A stretch of DNA of 11,456 nt from an uncultured Rikenellaceae bacterium (GTDB taxonomy: Bacteria; Bacteroidota; Bacteroidia; Bacteroidales; Rikenellaceae), in assembly GCA_947176715.1 (NCBI GenBank), contig CAMWRR010000032.1:1-11456 (forward strand), given 5' to 3'. The notes under the pieces are model-generated. The model was given only the letters and a program-made list of their open reading frames with translations. It made no database searches and had not been told where the DNA came from. Positions 1-7,597 of the stretch are shown here, piece by piece. Position 1 is the stretch's first letter. Every line of letters starts with the position of its first letter. The position numbers and the translations under genes are program-made.

Positions 1-320
1 CCCGCACCTTCCCCATAGAGGTGCGCATCGACAATGCCGCCGAGGCGGTACGTCCCGGCATGTTCGCCCGCGTAAGCCTCACGCACGAGACGGCCGACCG
101 AGTGGTCATACCCGACAGGGCCGTGGTGAAACAGACCGGCTCCGGCGACAAGTATGTCTATATAGTCCGCGACGGTAAGGCGGAGTTCGTGAAGGTGGAG
201 CTGGGCCGTCGCATGGATACGCTCTACGAGGTGCTCTCCGGAGTGGAGGAGGGCGACACGGTGGTGGTTACAGGCCAGACGCGTCTGAACGACGGCATGG
301 AGGTGGAAATTATCAAATAG
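1..320 (+). CDS. RND efflux adaptor (membrane-fusion protein), C-terminal end only
   Basis: This is the last ~106 codons of a periplasmic adaptor of the HlyD/AcrA type, cut off by the left edge of the window. Reading frame 3 is open from the first full codon, giving RTFPIEVRIDN before the GTG at 21, so that GTG is internal and not a start. The visible part has the adaptor signature RPGMFARVSL, followed by VVIPDRAVV and a closing domain (LGRRMDTLYEVLSGVEEGDTVVVTGQ) typical of the beta-barrel and membrane-proximal regions. Adaptors of this family link the inner-membrane RND pump to an outer-membrane TolC-like channel. The stop lies 7 bases before the start of the RND gene, which indicates co-transcription and probably translational coupling. 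The family call is firm. The substrate cannot be read from this fragment. Confidence 0.92.
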   Translation, partial: RTFPIEVRIDNAAEAVRPGMFARVSLTHETADRVVIPDRAVVKQTGSGDKYVYIVRDGKAEFVKVELGRRMDTLYEVLSGVEEGDTVVVTGQTRLNDGMEVEIIK

Positions 321-327
321 AGATAGT

Positions 328-3300
328 ATGAGCTTATATAAATCAGCCGTCGGCAGACCCGTCACCACCATGCTCGTCTTTGTGGCGGTGGCTATTCTCG
401 GTCTCTTCTCGTGGAGCCGTCTGCCTGTGGACCTGTTGCCCGAGATAGAGACCAACGCCATTATGGTGATGACCACCTATCGTGGTGCCAGCGCCGCCGA
501 CATAGAGACGAATGTGACCCGTCCGTTGGAGAATATCCTCAACGGCGTGAGCGACCTCAAACACGTATCGTCCTCGTCCAAGGAGAACATCTCCATAATA
601 ACACTCGAATTCGAGTACGGCATAGACATAGACGTGGCCACCAACGACGTGCGCGACAAGCTCGACATGGTCGTATCGGCCCTGCCCGACGAGGCCGACA
701 CCCCCATAATCTTCAAGTTCGGCACCGACGACATACCCATCATGCTCCTCTCGGTATCGGCCAAGGAGAGTATGGCGGGGCTCTACAAGATACTCGACGA
801 CAACGTAGCCACCCCGCTTGCACGTGTCAAGGGCGTGGGTACCGTCTCCATATCGGGCATACCCGAACGCGAGATACAGGTCTATTGCGACCCCCTCAAG
901 CTCGAAGCCTACGGTCTCACCATAGAGGGTATAGCGCAGGTGATAGCGGCCGAGAACCGCAACGTGCCCGCCGGCAGCTTCGACATAGGCTCCGAGAGCT
1001 ATTCGTTGCGCGTGCAGAAGGAGTTCACGGCGGCCGATGAGATGCTCGGTCTCGTGGTAGGCTCCGCCGACGGTGCGCCGGTGTATCTGCGCGACGTGGC
1101 CACCGTGACCGATACCCGCGAGGAGCGCGCGCAGGAGGTCTACACCAATCGCGAGGTGGGTGGCATGATAATGATACAGAAGCAGTCCGGCGCCAACTCC
1201 GTGGAGATAGCCCGCAAGGTGGAGGAGATGTTGCCCAAGATAGAGAAGAACCTCCCATCCGACATAAAGATAGGCACCATAGTCAACACCTCCGACAACA
1301 TACTCAACACTATCGATTCGCTCACCGAGACCATCTCCATAACCTTTGCGGTGGTGATGCTGGTGGTGTTCGTCTTCCTCGGCAGATGGAGAGCCACGTT
1401 CGTGGTGGTGCTCACAATACCCATATCGTTGCTCTCGGCGCTCATATACCTGCTCGTGTCGGGCAATACGCTCAATATCATATCTATGAGCGCCCTCTCG
1501 ATAGCCATAGGCATGGTCGTCGACAACGCCATAGTGGTGCTCGAGAACATCACCACCCACATAGAGCGCGGCAGTCGTCCCAAGCAGGCGGCGGTGTTCG
1601 CCACCAACGAGGTGGCCATATCGGTGATAGCCTCCACCCTTACCACGGTGGCGGTGTTCCTGCCCCTCACGATGATAACCGGTATGGCCGGCATCCTCTT
1701 CAAGCAGCTGGGCTGGATGGTGACTATAATACTCACCGTCTCCACCGTAGCCGCCATTACCCTCACCCCTATGCTCTGCTCGCAAATGCTCCGTCTCGAC
1801 GCCAAAAGCAGCCGTCTGCACCGCATTATATTCACCCCCATAGAGCGCGCTTTGGATGCCCTGAACAACGGTTACGCCCGTCTGCTCGGATGGGGCTACC
1901 GCCACAGGGCCGTGGTGGTGACAGGGGCCGTAGTCCTCTTCTTAGGCGTGGTTATGGGCGTGGGGCGTATGCTTAAGACCGAGTATTTCCCCACACAGGA
2001 CAACGCACGCATCAGTATCACCGTCAAGCTCCCGGCCGGAACGCGTCAGGAGATAACGCGCGATCTGGCCCTCCGTATCAACGACACCCTCACGGCCCAC
2101 TATCCCGAGATAAAGGTCATCAACTTCTCCGAGGGTCAGGCCGACACCGATAACGCCCTCTCGTCCATGCAGGACAACGGCACCTACCTCATATCGTTCA
2201 ACATATCGCTCGTGAGCGTGGAGGAGCGCGACCGCGGCCTCACCGTGATAGGCGACCTCATGCGAAAGGATCTCGACAAATTCCCCGAGATACGCACCTA
2301 TCAGGTTGTGGAGGGCGGAATGTCGGGCGGCACCGGCGGACAGTCGGTCGTCGACATAGAGATATACGGCTACGACCTGGCATCCACCGACAGGCTGGCC
2401 GCCGACGTGGCCGCCCGCATGTCGCAGGTGGAGGGTTGTACGCAGGTCAACATCAGCCGCGACGAGTACGCCCCCGAATATCAGGTCGACTTCGACCGCG
2501 AGAAGCTGGCCCGCAGCGGTCTCAACGTCAGCACGGCGGCAAGCTATCTGCGTAACCGCATCAACGGCTCGGTGGCATCGTACTACCGCGAGGACGGCGA
2601 CGAATACGACATACGCGTACGTTATGCCCGCCGGTTCCGCGAGTCGGTGGAGGACATAGAGAACATAACCATATACAACGGCCGCGGCGACGGCATCAAG
2701 GTCAAAGACCTCGGCCGCGTGGTGGAGACATTCACCCCGCCCACCATAGAGCGTAAAGACCGCGAGCGTATCATCACCGTATCGTGCGTGGTGGGCCACG
2801 ACGCGGCAATGAGCGACATACTCGCCGAGGCCGGGAAGGTGATGGAGCAGGTGGAGATACCCTCCGGAGTGACATGGCAGTTCGGCGGCACGTTCGAGGA
2901 CCAGCAGGAGACATTCGCCGACCTGTTCACCCTCATGGCGCTTATCGTAATATTGGTGTTCATAATAATGGCGGCGCAGTTCGAGTCGTTCACCTATCCG
3001 TTCGTCATCATGTTCTCCATACCGTTCGCGCTGGTGGGCGTCATACTGGGGCTGGTGGCCACCGGTACGCCTATGGGTGTCATGGCCCTGCTCGGCATAC
3101 TCATGCTCGTGGGTATAGTGGTCAACAACGGTATTGTGCTCGTAGACTACACCAACTTGTGCCGCGAGCGAGGCATGGGCGTGAGGGAGGCGGTGGTGAC
3201 GGCCGGCCGGTCGCGTCTGCGTCCAGTGCTCATGACCACTCTCACCACCGTGATAGGTATGATACCCCTCGCCATAGACAAGGGCGAAGGCTCCGAGATG

Positions 3301-3459
3301 TGGCGTTCGATGGGCCTTACGGTGGCGTGCGGACTCTCTTTCTCCACCTTGGTGACGCTCGTGCTCGTACCCATTCTTTACAGCCTAATGGCCGACTTCG
3401 GCGAGAGGAGAAAGGCGCGTCGGGCCGAACGTGCCGCACGAAAGGCGTTGTCGGTATAA
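328..3459 (+). CDS. RND multidrug-type efflux transporter (HAE1 family)
   Basis: A 1043-residue inner-membrane proton antiporter of the AcrB/MexB-like superfamily, of normal full length. It opens with the usual first transmembrane segment (TTMLVFVAVAILGLFSWSRLPVDLLPEIE). The two halves each carry a periplasmic porter domain and six predicted membrane helices. The TM4 motif GMVVDNAIVVLENI (around residues 395-408) contains the proton-relay aspartate D399, but the next position, the second Asp of AcrB (D408), is N400. In TM10 the motif GIVVNNGIVLVDY has N933 where AcrB has K940. As I recall, this VDN/VNN pattern is common in non-AcrB HAE1 proteins, so the pump is probably functional with a different relay. 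It lies 7 bases after the adaptor gene and 23 bases before a PII-like gene. Isoleucine is encoded mostly by ATA. Drug, lipid or metal specificity cannot be told from sequence; it lacks the obvious CusA-type TM4 motif. Confidence 0.95.
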   Translation: MSLYKSAVGRPVTTMLVFVAVAILGLFSWSRLPVDLLPEIETNAIMVMTTYRGASAADIETNVTRPLENILNGVSDLKHVSSSSKENISIITLEFEYGIDIDVATNDVRDKLDMVVSALPDEADTPIIFKFGTDDIPIMLLSVSAKESMAGLYKILDDNVATPLARVKGVGTVSISGIPEREIQVYCDPLKLEAYGLTIEGIAQVIAAENRNVPAGSFDIGSESYSLRVQKEFTAADEMLGLVVGSADGAPVYLRDVATVTDTREERAQEVYTNREVGGMIMIQKQSGANSVEIARKVEEMLPKIEKNLPSDIKIGTIVNTSDNILNTIDSLTETISITFAVVMLVVFVFLGRWRATFVVVLTIPISLLSALIYLLVSGNTLNIISMSALSIAIGMVVDNAIVVLENITTHIERGSRPKQAAVFATNEVAISVIASTLTTVAVFLPLTMITGMAGILFKQLGWMVTIILTVSTVAAITLTPMLCSQMLRLDAKSSRLHRIIFTPIERALDALNNGYARLLGWGYRHRAVVVTGAVVLFLGVVMGVGRMLKTEYFPTQDNARISITVKLPAGTRQEITRDLALRINDTLTAHYPEIKVINFSEGQADTDNALSSMQDNGTYLISFNISLVSVEERDRGLTVIGDLMRKDLDKFPEIRTYQVVEGGMSGGTGGQSVVDIEIYGYDLASTDRLAADVAARMSQVEGCTQVNISRDEYAPEYQVDFDREKLARSGLNVSTAASYLRNRINGSVASYYREDGDEYDIRVRYARRFRESVEDIENITIYNGRGDGIKVKDLGRVVETFTPPTIERKDRERIITVSCVVGHDAAMSDILAEAGKVMEQVEIPSGVTWQFGGTFEDQQETFADLFTLMALIVILVFIIMAAQFESFTYPFVIMFSIPFALVGVILGLVATGTPMGVMALLGILMLVGIVVNNGIVLVDYTNLCRERGMGVREAVVTAGRSRLRPVLMTTLTTVIGMIPLAIDKGEGSEMWRSMGLTVACGLSFSTLVTLVLVPILYSLMADFGERRKARRAERAARKALSV

Positions 3460-3482
3460 TCTTCACCTAATTTTACGAAACG

Positions 3483-3779
3483 ATGAAAGCCATATTCATA
3501 TCATTCAATCAGGCGTTATACGACCAGATTATCGACCTTATGGACGAGCTGGGCATACGCGGCTTCACATGCTGGGAGACGGTCACAGGCCGCGGCTCCT
3601 CCACCGGAGAACCCCACTACGGCACCCACGCATGGCCTACGCTCAACTCGGCCATACTCACTTTCGTGGACGAGACGGTGGCCCCGCTATTTCTCGACAG
3701 ACTCAAACAGATGGACGAAGCCTCGCAGATGCAAGGGCTGAAAGCCTTCTGCTGGGGTGGGGTCACGGACCCCTTTTGA
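3483..3779 (+). CDS. small PII-like protein linked to RND pump
   Basis: A 98-residue soluble protein with no signal peptide. The pattern MKAIFISFNQALYDQIIDLMDELGIRGFTCWETVTGRGSSTGEP, then an extended loop (HYGTHAWPTLNSAILTFVDE) and a helix (APLFLDRLKQMDE), fits the ferredoxin-like beta-alpha-beta layout of the PII superfamily. From memory it resembles short Bacteroidota proteins annotated as PII-like or P-II family. PII-like proteins encoded beside heavy-metal or RND efflux genes are a known association (the PII-NG group, and DUF3240 next to CusA). The start is 23 bases after the RND stop with no promoter evident between, so it is probably the last gene of the efflux operon and may sense a ligand or modulate the pump. 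The residues after LKAFCW (GGVTDPF) look less typical than I would expect. The 3' end may have been altered by the rearrangement that left the propeller stub just downstream. Confidence 0.7.
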   Translation: MKAIFISFNQALYDQIIDLMDELGIRGFTCWETVTGRGSSTGEPHYGTHAWPTLNSAILTFVDETVAPLFLDRLKQMDEASQMQGLKAFCWGGVTDPF

Positions 3780-3846
3780 ATCAACTTTATATGTCGGTTA
3801 ATCTGCGATATGGGGGTGAAAACGGCATCTGCATATTGCAGAGTCT

Positions 3847-3931
3847 CTCTACGTCCTCGTGAACGACTCCGAGCATATTGGTTAGATACACCCTGCCGAT
3901 AGGCTACGAAGAGCTGTGGGAGAATCGATAA
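3847..3931 (+). pseudogene. 3' stub of a fourth propeller lipoprotein gene, frameshifted
   Basis: This short stretch matches the extreme 3' end of the three downstream lipoprotein genes. One frame reads LYVLVNDSEHIG then a stop; after a two-base deletion relative to the intact copies the next frame reads YTLPIGYEELWENR then TAA at 3929-3931. The intact genes read (I/L)Y(A/V)L..DPEPMVVKY(A/T)LPV(G/S)Y.ELWE at the same place. The terminator that follows (3946-3975) is nearly identical to the one after the gene at 5191-6288, so it is a true gene end. Everything upstream of this copy is gone: homology fades at about 3847, 67 bases after the PII-like stop. A 6-bp hairpin (3828-3842) is the only structure I see between them. 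Confidence 0.85.
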
Positions 3932-3945
3932 TTTGTCAGAGCTGA

Positions 3946-3975
3946 GGCCGGACGCATTCAATATCCGGCCTTTTT
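3946..3975 (+). terminator. intrinsic terminator after the propeller stub
   Basis: A perfect 7-bp stem GGCCGGA/TCCGGCC (3946-3952 with 3964-3970), an 11-base loop, and a run of five T. It would end transcripts coming from the efflux operon and the stub. The promoter of the next gene begins only two bases after the T-run. Confidence 0.85.
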
Positions 3976-3977
3976 AG

Positions 3978-3985
3978 TATATTTG
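3978..3985 (+). promoter_or_regulatory. Bacteroidota-type -7 box TATATTTG for the frameshifted copy
   Basis: TATATTTG matches the TAnnTTTG -7 consensus of the primary sigma factor of Bacteroidota. It lies 17 bases before the ATG at 4003, so the leader would be only about 10 bases. No good TTTG is seen at the -33 position, which falls in the loop of the preceding terminator. The same box in the same place occurs before the other two paralogues, which supports it. Confidence 0.65.
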
Positions 3986-4002
3986 CTATAAATAAAACAG
4001 TA

Positions 4003-5096
4003 ATGAAAATATCGGTTAAAATAGTTGTATCGGCGTTTGCTCTGTCGGCGCTTGCAATGTCGTGCGGCACGACCCAGACGGATGAGGTCAAAAACTACGA
4101 CCTAAATTCGTTCGACGTGATAGACTTTTCGGCCACCGAGCCGGAGAGGGTGTCGCCGAATGAGATGACAATGGGTATGCCGTACGGCATGTGCATGGTC
4201 TCCGACTCCATTATGGCATTGAAGGATCCGCGTGCCGGCCAGATGCAGCTGTGGCTTCTTAATGTCAATAGCGGCAAGTTCGCACAGTGTCTTTATAACG
4301 GCAGCGGGCCCAAAGAGTGTCTCGGGGTCACTAATATATGGGCCGATGGAGGCTATCTTTTTGCAGGGGGGTATCATGACTATAAGATTATGAAGATAGC
4401 CGTAGACCCCGATTCGCTGACGACCGACATAGAGTGCATAGCGGAGATGCCGGAGTTCTTTCTAAAGGCAGTCACATTATCGGACAGTTGTCTGCTTTAC
4501 GCTCCATCGATGGTTTTCGATGCACGTTTCTTACTGGCTCGCATGGACGGGACCGTTACGGATACGATAAGGGAATTTTATATAATGGATAGGCTTCCAG
4601 AGGGATTAAGACCCCAAAACTCCATGGCTCAGATGCAGATGACCTTATCCCCCGACAAACGGCACCTTGTATCGTCTAACATGGCTTGGCCCGTCACCGA
4701 GATATATACCGTGCCGTTAAACAAGACGATAGTTATGGAAGGGCCGGTGAAGACCGATAGCAAGGTCAAGGTTGTTAATGACAATATGGGAACGTCATAT
4801 GTTGTATCCCCGGTTGGTCTATGTTTTTCGGTCTTTCCGCAAGCAACGACGGTTTCGCGTTGGGGTTTGTGGGAAGAGAGCTTAAAAATATGGAGGATTA
4901 TAGCAAAGGTCCCGAATCGTTACTTCTTTTTGACTGGGATGGCAACCCCACCAAAAAGATAGACTTCGGCAGAGAGATTGTCGATTTCACGATAGACTTC
5001 AAATCCATGACCATCTATGCCCTTGTGAACGACCCCGAGCCGATGGTGGTTAAATACGCTCTGCCGGTAGGTTACGAAGAGCTTTGGGAGAACTAA
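4003..5096 (+). pseudogene. TolB-like/BF3164-type propeller lipoprotein, broken by one frameshift
   Basis: First of three tandem paralogues. The opening frame runs from ATG 4003 to a stop at 4962 (319 codons), but from about residue 272 it no longer resembles its siblings. Resemblance resumes in another frame at 4821 (MFFGLSASNDGFALGF, matching MFRGLATCNDGFALGL in the next gene) and continues to the normal end YEELWEN at 5096. A one-base loss at about 4816-4821 explains this; restored, the protein would be 364 residues against 365 and 360 for its siblings. The lipobox is also damaged: LAMSC with Cys21, where the siblings have SGC with Cys22, because one Gly codon is missing. Conserved core features such as QLWLLNVNSGKFAQCLYNGSGPKECLG are intact. 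The 91-codon frame at 4821 is the displaced C-terminus, not a separate gene. An assembly error remains possible for the frameshift, but the lipobox change is independent. Confidence 0.85.
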
Positions 5097-5130
5097 GGCT
5101 TTGAGTCCATAGCTTTAATGGCGAATGCAG

Positions 5131-5161
5131 AGGCCGACCGCATCTATGGTCGGCCTTTTTT
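5131..5161 (+). terminator. intrinsic terminator between first and second paralogue
   Basis: A perfect 9-bp stem AGGCCGACC/GGTCGGCCT (5131-5139 with 5148-5156), an 8-base loop, and a run of six T. The stem sequence differs from the equivalents at 3946 and 6306 but base pairing is kept. Confidence 0.9.
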
Positions 5162-5163
5162 AT

Positions 5164-5171
5164 TATATTTG
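5164..5171 (+). promoter_or_regulatory. -7 box TATATTTG for second paralogue
   Basis: TATATTTG sits two bases after the terminator T-run and 19 bases before the ATG at 5191, with an A-rich leader. It matches TAnnTTTG; no clear -33 TTTG is visible. It excludes the longer upstream reading (ATG at 5125), which would start before the terminator. Confidence 0.65.
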
Positions 5172-5190
5172 TGAAATTATAAAAATAGCA

Positions 5191-6288
5191 ATGAAAATAT
5201 CGTCTGAAATATTCGCATCGGTACTTTGCGTGTCAATGCTTTTTCTGTCGGGTTGCGGCACGACCCAGACGGATGAGGTCAAAAGCTACGACCTAAACTC
5301 ATTCGACGTGATAGACTTTTCGGCCACCGAGCCGGAGAGGGTGTCGCCGCAGGATATGATTATAGGAAATGCCTACGATATGTGTATGGTCTCGGATTCC
5401 ATTTTGGCGTTTCAGAGCATACGTTCTAAGATGCAACTGTGGCTTCTCAATGTCAATAGCGGTGAGTTTGCGCAGTGTCTGTATTATGGCAACGGACCCA
5501 AAGAGTGCTTAGGGATTACCAATATATGGAAAAATAACGGCTCCCTCTTTGTCGCAGGATTTCAAGATCATAAGATACTTAAAATTGACATTAATCCTGA
5601 TTCGCTCACTACCGATATAGAGTACATAACGGAATTGTCGGAATATCTCTTAAAGGTAATCCAGTTATCGGACAGCACATTGTTATATGCGCCGATATCT
5701 TCTCCCGATGTCCGCTACCTGATTGCTCGCAAAGACGGTATCGTGACGGACACTGTAGGTGAGTTCTATTTGAGAGATAGGGTAGATGACGGAATAATGC
5801 TCCAAAATTCCATGTTTCAGATGCAAATAGCGTTGTCTCCTGACAAACTGCACATGGTTTCGTCAAATCTAAGCTGGCCCATGATAGAGATATATACCGT
5901 TCCGTTCGACAGAACCATAATTCTGAACGGCCCTGTAAATACCTACAGTAAAATCAAAGAGAAGGTATATGACACGGGAGTCATAACACACACTCAAGTA
6001 CCGGGTTTGAATATGTTTCGTGGCCTTGCCACATGCAACGACGGTTTCGCTTTAGGTCTTATAGGAATAGAACTTAAAACAGACGAGGATTACGGTAAAG
6101 ATCCCGAATCTATCCTCCTGTTCGATTGGGATGGCAACCCCACCAAAAAGATAGACTTCGGCAGAGAGATAGTCGACTTTACGATAGACTTCAAATCCAT
6201 GACCATCTATGCCCTTGTTAACGACCCCGAACCTATGGTGGTGAAATACACCCTGCCCGTAAGCTACGGTGAGCTATGGGAGAACTGA
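5191..6288 (+). CDS. TolB-like/BF3164-type six-bladed propeller lipoprotein (intact)
   Basis: A 365-residue predicted lipoprotein. The start at 5191 gives a clean type II signal peptide, MKISSEIFASVLCVSMLFLSGC, with the lipid-anchored Cys22 preceded by L-S-G. The mature part is rich in short beta-strand repeats ending in Asp-x or Gly turns, consistent with a beta-propeller. It carries the hallmark (N)GNGPKECLG near residues 100-108 and a late FDWDGNPTKKIDFGREIVDF strand pair, as in Bacteroides BF3164-like/6-bladed propeller families. These families have no established biochemical role; they are exported, membrane-anchored and often expanded in tandem. The gene has its own promoter and terminator. 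DNA of its N-terminal mature region is almost identical to the broken copy upstream, but its signal peptide is different. The family call comes from recalled motif similarity; the function is unknown. Confidence 0.8.
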   Translation: MKISSEIFASVLCVSMLFLSGCGTTQTDEVKSYDLNSFDVIDFSATEPERVSPQDMIIGNAYDMCMVSDSILAFQSIRSKMQLWLLNVNSGEFAQCLYYGNGPKECLGITNIWKNNGSLFVAGFQDHKILKIDINPDSLTTDIEYITELSEYLLKVIQLSDSTLLYAPISSPDVRYLIARKDGIVTDTVGEFYLRDRVDDGIMLQNSMFQMQIALSPDKLHMVSSNLSWPMIEIYTVPFDRTIILNGPVNTYSKIKEKVYDTGVITHTQVPGLNMFRGLATCNDGFALGLIGIELKTDEDYGKDPESILLFDWDGNPTKKIDFGREIVDFTIDFKSMTIYALVNDPEPMVVKYTLPVSYGELWEN

Positions 6289-6305
6289 TGATTTGTCGGA
6301 ACAGA

Positions 6306-6335
6306 GGCCGGACGCACTCAATGTCCGGCCTTTTT
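6306..6335 (+). terminator. intrinsic terminator between second and third paralogue
   Basis: A 7-bp stem GGCCGGA/TCCGGCC (6306-6312 with 6324-6330) followed by five T. It is nearly identical to the terminator at 3946-3975, loop included, which shows that the terminator travels with the repeat unit. Confidence 0.87.
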
Positions 6336-6337
6336 AG

Positions 6338-6345
6338 TATATTTG
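6338..6345 (+). promoter_or_regulatory. -7 box TATATTTG for third paralogue
   Basis: The same TATATTTG box, two bases after the T-run and 18 bases before the ATG at 6364. The leader CATAAAAACAAGACAGTA is A-rich without a clear Shine-Dalgarno site, as is usual in this phylum. An in-frame TTG at 6343 falls inside the promoter and is not the start. Confidence 0.65.
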
Positions 6346-6363
6346 CATAAAAACAAGACAGTA

Positions 6364-7446
6364 ATGAAAATATCGGTTAAAATAGTTGCATCGGCGTTTG
6401 CTCTGTCGGCGCTTGCAATGTCTGGTTGCGGCACGACCCCGACGGAAGAGGTCAGAAACTTCGATTTCACTTCATTCAATGTGATAGACCTCTCGACCGT
6501 AGAGCCTCAGAGGGTGTCGCCGCAGGAGATGATAATCGGCATATCGAATAATATCTGTATGGTCTCCGACTCCATTATGGCAATCGAGGATTCCAATGCC
6601 AGCGATATGCAGCTATGGCTTCTCAATGTCAATAGCGGGAAGTTCGCGCAGTGTCTTTATAAGGGCAACGGGCCTAAAGAGTGTCTCGGAACCACCAATA
6701 TTTGGGTCGATAACGGGTATCTGTTCGCAGGAGGGTTTCACGACCACAAGATTATGAGGATAGCCGTAGATCCCGACTCGCTCACTACCGACATAGAGTG
6801 CTTAGCCGAGCTACCGGAATATTTCATAAAAGCGATAACGCTGTCGGATAGCACCCTGCTCTATTCGCCGTCGACTGTTCCCGACGTCCGCTATCTGTCC
6901 GTCAGTCTGGACGGCACCGTAACGGACACTGTAGGCGAGTTCCTTCTGACAGACAGGCTCGAAGAGGGGATAAGGCCCGAAAACCACATGTTCCAGACAG
7001 AGATAGCCCTCTCTCCGGACGAACGTCACATGGTTGCCTCCGGCACATTCTGGCCCATGATAGAGATATATAGCGTGCCGTTCGACAAGACCATAGTTCT
7101 TAACGGCCCGATAGAGATAGACAGTAAGATAGAGAAAACCCAATACGGAGCGTTTCAGACACCTCTTTGGCTTATTTTACGTAATCTTAACGTATGCGAC
7201 GACGGTTTTGCAGTGAGATTCATGGGCATAAAACCCTATGTCGACGATAGCTTTAACGAGGACGAGTCGTTGCTGTTCTTCGACTGGGAGGGCAACCCGA
7301 CCAAGAGGTTCAAATTAGGCAGAAAGATAACCGCCTTTACGGTAGACTTCAAGTCCATGACCCTCTACGTACTTATGGACGACCCCGAGCCTATGGTGGT
7401 TAAATACGCCTTGCCGGTAAGCTATGACGAGCTTTGGGAGAGATGA
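6364..7446 (+). CDS. TolB-like/BF3164-type six-bladed propeller lipoprotein (intact, diverged copy)
   Basis: A 360-residue lipoprotein, third of the tandem family. The signal peptide MKISVKIVASAFALSALAMSGC ends at Cys22 (M-S-G before the Cys, an acceptable lipobox). The leader DNA is the same as that of the broken first copy except for one base, but the mature protein is the most diverged of the three. The conserved core QLWLLNVNSGKFAQCLYKGNGPKECLGTTNIW and the C-terminal FDWEGNPTKR...DFKSMTLYVLMDDPEPMVVKYALP are retained. The role is unknown; a cell-surface or periplasmic binding role is only a guess from the fold. No SusCD-like partner or protease is seen nearby to hint at a pathway. It ends the array and is followed by a strong hairpin. 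Confidence 0.8.
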   Translation: MKISVKIVASAFALSALAMSGCGTTPTEEVRNFDFTSFNVIDLSTVEPQRVSPQEMIIGISNNICMVSDSIMAIEDSNASDMQLWLLNVNSGKFAQCLYKGNGPKECLGTTNIWVDNGYLFAGGFHDHKIMRIAVDPDSLTTDIECLAELPEYFIKAITLSDSTLLYSPSTVPDVRYLSVSLDGTVTDTVGEFLLTDRLEEGIRPENHMFQTEIALSPDERHMVASGTFWPMIEIYSVPFDKTIVLNGPIEIDSKIEKTQYGAFQTPLWLILRNLNVCDDGFAVRFMGIKPYVDDSFNEDESLLFFDWEGNPTKRFKLGRKITAFTVDFKSMTLYVLMDDPEPMVVKYALPVSYDELWER

Positions 7447-7462
7447 TAATATCTAATAGCGA

Positions 7463-7500
7463 AGACAGAGTCCGACTGCAGATGCGGTCGGACTCTGTCT
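7463..7500. terminator. 14-bp perfect hairpin closing the propeller array
   Basis: The arms 7463-7476 and 7487-7500 pair perfectly over 14 bp around a 10-base loop. It occupies the same place relative to the stop codon as the terminators of the other copies, but is not followed by a T-run on either strand. It may act as a terminator or a 3' stabiliser, and could serve the convergent rnhA as well. Confidence 0.6.
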
Positions 7501-7597
7501 TATGCAGCCGGTAAAATACATCCTTAAGTAAAAACATATAAAGCCCGTTTCCTGTTTCCCCTAATATTTAAACGACTTTTCAAAAAGCATTTAAATT

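Noticed and set aside
343..1905. 520-codon open frame on the minus strand inside the RND gene
   Set aside because: Its product is a low-complexity His/Tyr/Gly-rich chain with no family resemblance; it is a by-product of the codon bias of the real gene on the plus strand.
4821..5096. Separate 91-residue gene starting MFFGLSASNDG
   Set aside because: It aligns with the C-terminus of the sibling lipoproteins and is the displaced end of the frameshifted copy; no promoter or signal peptide precedes it.
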